The translations under genes and the position numbers were made by a program. Shown in pieces: positions 58,283 through 64,000 of a stretch of 64,000 nt of DNA (its first letter is position 1; every line of letters starts with the position of its first letter). The notes under the pieces were generated by a model. It was given only the letters and a program-made list of their open reading frames with translations, did no database searches and was not told the DNA's origin. The stretch is from Micromussa lordhowensis. Lineage: Eukaryota; Cnidaria; Anthozoa; Scleractinia; Lobophylliidae. The stretch is taken from the NCBI GenBank assembly GCA_964020085.1, contig OZ026599.1, forward strand, positions 37,427,437 through 37,491,436, read 5' to 3'.

Positions 58283-60406
58283 AGATACAAACCTCACTTC
58301 CATGAGTACAGATATTGGACACTGCCGCTGATTAGTCTTCATACCTAGTTCCAGACCTTTCTGAGTGATAATGATCTAACACTGGCTCTCACTGGTTAAA
58401 CCACTGCAATGATCTTGATCATGGCTTTGCCGCTCACAGTTGCAGTCCTCACCCTCTGCCCTCTATCCCCCTTCCCCCCCCCCACCCCCATCCAGCCTCC
58501 TTGAATACCCTCTCATTGAGGAGAAATCCAGAAAAATATGACAAATACACTTGGCTTGCCCTGAGCAGCCATGATTTTTTTGGAATTGTGTAGTTCCAGG
58601 AAATGTCCTTGCCCTTCCCACAGAGGTTTTTGGGGAGTTGACCCCCTCTCCCATCTGTTCAAAAATTCAAGTTTTGGTTCATACTTCTCTTTAAAAAAAT
58701 TAGCTTTTGAGACACACATCCCCTTTACCAATGCAAGGAGGGTTATTGGAAATTCCAAGGGGGGGATTCTCAAAAACCAAAATATTTTAAAGGAAATTTA
58801 AGTATGAGCCATAAGTAGAATTTCCAGAAGGATAGGGAAGTTCCCATCAAACTCCTCCCCCCTCTGAACAGGGTATGGTTATTTTCGGGTGATGTAGCAG
58901 CTGTCGTAAGGTCTCACATGAGTGGCTCGATACCCTTAGAGTGAACAATACAACAAACAACAGAAACAATGCCCCTAGCCCTAAAACAATAACAGCTGCT
59001 ACAATGACCAAACAATAGCAGCTTACGAGAGCTGCTACACTTCTGTTATTCTCTGGTTGTACAATACATTGAATGTAGGTGACTTGTGGGATAAGATAAA
59101 TTTGTAAATTGAAATGTTTTGAACTATTTCTCTGAATCAGTCAATCTACTCTGACTTAAGGATGGCTATTTATTACAGAGGACACTTTGCAGCTGTCATA
59201 TGCAAAAAAAATAACAATAACAATTTTTAAGGAAGGAACCACACTCATCATAAATGACTTTCAGGAGGCCCTCAAAATAAAATAATATTAAAAAACAATG
59301 ATTTTTTTATTCATATCACCTGACTATTATGATAGATAAGTTATCATTATCTCAAATACTCCTTTACCTCCAGGACGTAATGCTGGTGTGTTTAAGTGAA
59401 CAAAGGCATTTTGATCAGGCGTGTACCATCTTAGATTCAGAAAATAGGGTAGGCTTGTGGAGTGAGGGGAAATGCATTGTACTAAATTTGGTTCTCTCAT
59501 CCCAATTCTCAGAATTTTGTGAGTCCCAAGGTGGCCATGTATGGAAACAATAATTATCCAATGCTTGCCTGGCAACAATGCCTGCACTACAGGCTACTGT
59601 CTTTCATAATATACTATTTATAACATACAGTACGAAATATTCACAATATTTTCATATTAAAGAGCGGATCAATACAGGTTGTTAGGAAATTTGTTCAAAT
59701 ACATATCAGTTTACATTACATCTGTTGTAATTTATTGCAAAGTAAGATTTTAAGCTATTTATTAATAGCACATAAAAGAAAAAAGAACCAAGCTAAATGC
59801 CTTCCCTACAACTTATTGAGCTTCAGCAGGTTTGACAATCTGTTCACAGATCACAAGTATATATTTTAGGAACATAAAATAAGCATGTTAGTTACTATAG
59901 ATTTAGCTAATAATATTCTCACTATTGCTCACTCATGATTTAAATCGTGAGTCCCACATCATAGAGCTTGTAAAAATATTAATAAATGCATTCAATCCTT
60001 AATGGCATGAAATCTCAATGTTCTCTGATACACTGGCCTGGCATTTTTGAAGTCAAATGGAGGCTATTGTTTAAAAGTGGAAAAAGTGTAGTCAGGAGAG
60101 TGTCATAAGGTCTATGGAGGCTGTTGTGTTTATTTATAGTTGGCTTCTTCGCAGCAGTGAAAATTCACTTAATTACACTACCAATTTAGTCACTTCCTTG
60201 AAATATTGTGAATCGTAATTTGTGAAGGAAATAAATGATACCAAGGTACAGACCAGTGGTTCGTACACAACAACAAAAATGTTAAAATTCGGTCAGCGGT
60301 CATTAATCAGGGGACGCCATATTGAAAACTCGAGGAATTCTTTTCAGTAAATTGGTGACTACGGAGGAGTAGAAGAGATATTTAGTCGCGACGAAAGCGT
60401 AGAAAT
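58283..60406. other. Intergenic between SNX24-like gene and CWC15
   Basis: No exon, RNA gene or well-formed element was recognised. The last part should hold the CWC15 promoter. Confidence 0.3.
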
Positions 60407-63400
60407 ATGACCACCGCGGCTCGACCGACATGGGACACCGCAAAAGGGGGCCGCGGAAAGGGCGAAGGAGACCTTTCAGCCTTGTCGAAACAGTACTCGA
60501 GTCGCGACTTGCCGTCACACACAAAACTAAAACACAGGTCCGCTGATGATAAGTTTTCTGTTGTTGATGTGCCCTTATTTTGTAGCTAAAGCTTAAATGG
60601 CTTTTAATGAAAGTTTTTGAATACCCTCTCAGGCTGAATTTAGCAAGAAGTAACCTAAGTAAAAATCTTGCAGTTTAAGGACGTTTAAGTTAGGCTTGCA
60701 TTTTAATATGATGAAAAAATATGAATTACATTTTTGCTGCACTTGCAAGGCGTGATGCTCACTATTAAGAGTATCCAGTTTTCAGTGTTATTTTTTAAGC
60801 AAAATGCCTATTAACAACACAAAATGAACTCTGACTCACTCTGGAAATACAGTGCAGATTATTGATTATTTTAAGGGCTAATGGAGAGGGGAGTGCATTA
60901 ATAAAGTAATGCACAGGTCACAGTGTGATTGACTCTAGTTTACATGTAATACATCTCAACCCTTAGACAAAAAGGTCAAGATACTGCTGAAGAACTGCGT
61001 AGCAAAGATTTCCGCAAAGATTTGGAGGAACGTGAACGTCAGGCAGCTCGCGAAAGAACCAAGGAAAAAGGAAGCAGATCAACTGCTGAACAGACTAAAC
61101 GACCCCGGCTAGACCAACCCCCTCCCTCAAACCTGGATGCTGATGATCCAGTTGATGATGATGATGACGATGACTCTGATGAAAGGTGTGTTGGTTGTTT
61201 GTATTTTTTTCTCCCCATTGAATGTAAGATTTATTTTGTGATTATAGAAAAAAGGGTATGTATGCAGTCACGAAATAAATGTTCTCTTGTGTGGCATCTC
61301 TTAAAGCTAAGCACATGGAACATGATGTCAAATGGATATAGGAATTTTTCGTTTTGTAGTGAAATATTTTATCTTACACTGTAGGTGCAATATATTTTGT
61401 ACTAAGAGTGGATGGGATGACCACAACATACTTGCACTGCACTGATACCGTGGCATACTATTACATGTATATATAGCTGATTAACTAAATTGGAAATGCT
61501 AAGTACTTACTATTTTTTTCCTGATTACATGTTAAATAATTATGATGACACAGAGAATTAACTCTGAAGTGTAAATTTAAGTGCTAAATAAACCCGTGAA
61601 TAACCCACTGGGCGTTAGCCCTAGTAAAGGGAATCAGGAAACCACATGAGGTAAAGAAAAAATCTTTTGACCTCGGTGGGAATCGATTCCCGCCAAGGTC
61701 AAAAGATTTTTTCTTTACCTCGTGTGGTTCCCTGATTCCCTTTACTAGGGCTAACGCCCAGTGGGTTATTCACGGGTTTATTTAGCACTTAAATTTACAC
61801 TTCAGAGTTAATTCTCTGTGTCATCATTTGTGTTCTTAGTGCTACGCGGCACAACATTCATATGTTAAATAATTAGTTGAACTTGTAGCATCCTGCATGC
61901 ATATTTACATGTATACATGATTGTGTGGACTAACACAGAGATCAGATGGTCATTTCTAGTCTTTTCTATAGGAGATATTTGGTTGTGGGATAATCCTGTC
62001 TTTGTTATTAACTGCAGAGCAAGCAAAAATCTTTGTTTGTCAACAGAAAGTAATCAGTTCATAGATAAATAACTTTATTTATATGCGGTGTATATAAGTG
62101 TCAGTTCTTTGTTTACTTAAAAGTAGATGGTGGTCAACTAGAAAGCCTTTGCTACTTTGACCACCATACACATTTTTTAACCTGTATTGTAATTATTTTA
62201 TCTTGTAATCGTGTATTGTAACTATACTTTTCTTCCTATGTTAACTTTATGTAAATAGTGTGAAATAAATGAACCATGAACCATGTGTCATGCACTTGCA
62301 TGTTTATTGTGTTTTAGTGATGATGAAGATGACACTGCAGAACTTCTTGCAGAATTGCAAAGAATTAAAAAAGAACGGGCGCAAGAGGAAGCTAGAAAGG
62401 TTTGATTTCTCTTGTTAGCACTTAAAGATTGCTTGGGTTAAATGATTTTCTATGTTACTCTTCCATCCTTAGATTCTCAATTGTCTTTTTCTTGCATATT
62501 ATGGGTCAAGTTGTACTTTCTTACACATGTGTGTACAATCCTGAACCTGAATTTCCATCATTTGGTCTGTCACTTTGGTATCTTGAGGTTGTTTTCATGA
62601 AACAAAAAGTTATAGAACTCAGTGTTGAAAAACCACAGGCTGAGGAGCAGATGTCATACATTACATATTAATTTATGCTTGGCCTTTGATATTCCCCACT
62701 TCTTTTAACAATTAAAAACATGCCTTAATCCCTAACTGCAAGGCATCTTACTTATTAGGAAAGAGAGAAGAAAGAAGAAGAGGAAAGAATAAGAATGGAA
62801 AACATCATGACTGGAAATCCTTTACTGAATACACAGAACAATTTCAAAGTAAAAAGAAGGTGGGCTACATTTTAAATGTTTCTATCATGCATGTTAATCA
62901 TGTATTATTACAATTTTGACATAAAGAACAATTTCTTTTTGTACAGAGTGCACACACACCAGTAAAACTTTAAGTGCTTTGCTCCAAATGACAGTAATAA
63001 TACATCTTGAAAGTTGTTTGACTCAGAGCTGTGCTCTAGAGGCACCTGGGTGCCACAGGCGACTAACTTTTGCCTTTTTGTCCTGGGCACCCAGGACTTC
63101 ATGGTCTGGAGCCTTTGGGCTCCTCTTAGTTGTTCTTATACCACGACTTTGTGACTACATGTAATTTTACACTGAGCACCGAACTAACGTTAGTAAGCTT
63201 TCAGTCATGAAACCTTGTTTGCAGATCATGTTTACATTGTATGAAAAATCACAAATCATAAGGATAATTATGCATTGAAAATTGTCCCATTGTACTTACA
63301 AAGCATTCTTATTACTGTACTTCACGTGTGGCTACAGAATGAGTCATCAGATTTTTGTGTATGCAAATTACTTAAAATGTTTATTAATTATTTGTAATAA

Positions 63401-63738
63401 TGTCTGGCCAAAAGAGAACAAATCACATGTCCTGCTACATATGAAAAATCATTGCCAGCACTTTCATGTGCTTTCTTACATGGTGTTTTTTTTAATTTTT
63501 TATATATTAGATGGGATGACGATGTTGTGTTCAAGAACTGTGCTAAAGGAGATGACGGGAAAAAGAAAGTAAGACATTTTGCCGGCTTTTTCAAGATGGG
63601 TACATGTATGTTACTTTTCCATGATAACAAGGTTGATTTGTAATTGCATTTTCCTACTCTTTCCAGGGGCAAGACTTCATAAACGATACCTTGCGTTCAG
63701 AATTCCACAAAAAGTTCATGGAAAAATATGTCAAATAA
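60407..63738 (+). CDS. CWC15: Spliceosome-associated protein CWC15
   Basis: Core component of the PRP19/CDC5L-associated spliceosome. Exons: 60407-60537, 60967-61185, 62318-62399, 62759-62859, 63511-63568 and 63667-63738. The sum is 663 nt, 220 residues (human 229), with all phases matching. Landmarks: start [53 protein letters not shown] followed by an aspartate run, [44 protein letters not shown], and the C-terminus [20 protein letters not shown]. The protein is low-complexity and charged in the middle, as is typical of the family. The intron at 61186-62317 contains a long perfect fold-back element. Confidence 0.96.
61529..61875. mobile_element. Long perfect fold-back element with tail and 14-bp flanking repeats
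   Basis: Arms of about 140 bases from 61543 to 61827 pair almost perfectly around GAATCGATTC. A 34-base unpaired tail follows. ATGTTAAATAATTA flanks the whole unit at 61529-61542 and 61862-61875. It lies in the large intron of CWC15. Confidence 0.9.
62157..62285 (+). mobile_element. LINE-like 3' tail
   Basis: Repeated TTGTAA/TGTATTG blocks ending GTAAATAGTGTGAAATAAATG and a short ATGAACC repeat, in the style of non-LTR retroelement tails. No coding part is present. Confidence 0.35.
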
Positions 63739-64000
63739 TATGCAGAACCAATGACTACCAGATCCAGGAATCCTGATGCATAACATTTACAGCATGCCAA
63801 TCTCTGCTCTCTGGAACAGATCTCTGCCTTGAGTTACAAATACATTAGTAAGATAGTCATATCGGCCATACATGCACTTGTAAGGAGAATACACATTCTG
63901 TGTAAGGGACCAATGACATCTTGATTGTATCCAGTAGCTACAAAAGTGTTGTTGCCATATGGCTGGAAAGAAGGTGTGCAATTCTTTTGCAACTCACATC
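63739..64000. other. CWC15 3' flank, nothing recognised
   Basis: Probable 3' UTR. No AATAAA was seen before the window ends. Confidence 0.3.

Overview
The window is animal nuclear DNA, most likely from a cnidarian and probably a stony coral. It is AT-rich, its genes have short exons in long repeat-filled introns, and it carries many MITEs and tRNA-derived SINEs. It also holds a local cluster of collagen-containing TNF ligands of the ectodysplasin (EDA) type; large TNF families are known from corals. The species call is inference. Gene symbols rest on recalled family sequence, not on a database search.

Left half (1-29,400): four EDA-like TNF ligand genes lie head to tail on the minus strand. 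Gene A (start 1336) runs off the left edge. Gene B spans 11855-4030, gene C 20865-14906 and gene D 29386-24196. B, C and D could be assembled exon by exon with matching phases: a type II membrane anchor with a coiled coil, an exon with a furin-like site (the site is clear in B, C and D), small basic exons, Gly-X-Y collagen exons, a 26-nt exon, a 52-nt exon that opens the TNF fold (ES.HLVG), and one large TNF-domain exon. Gene B has a second, diverged, phase-compatible TNF exon downstream (4030-4391).

Right half (31,970-63,740): five conserved housekeeping genes. They are a phospholipid scramblase (minus, 8 exons), RNF7/RBX2 (plus, 3 exons), DCUN1D1-like (minus, 7 exons), an intronless SNX24-like PX protein (plus) and CWC15 (plus, 6 exons). 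Scramblase/RNF7 and DCUN1D1/SNX24 are divergent pairs with start codons about 330 and 420 bp apart. RNF7 and DCUN1D1 face each other; both act in cullin neddylation.

Most of the rest is mobile-element debris: Tc/pogo-like and TTAA-flanked MITEs, hAT-like elements, long fold-back elements, two or three tRNA-like SINE families, Penelope-like fragments with hammerhead-like cores, an 18-bp minisatellite and long poly-G tracts. Two nested insertions can be read directly from the sequence, one of them against an uninterrupted relative elsewhere in the window.
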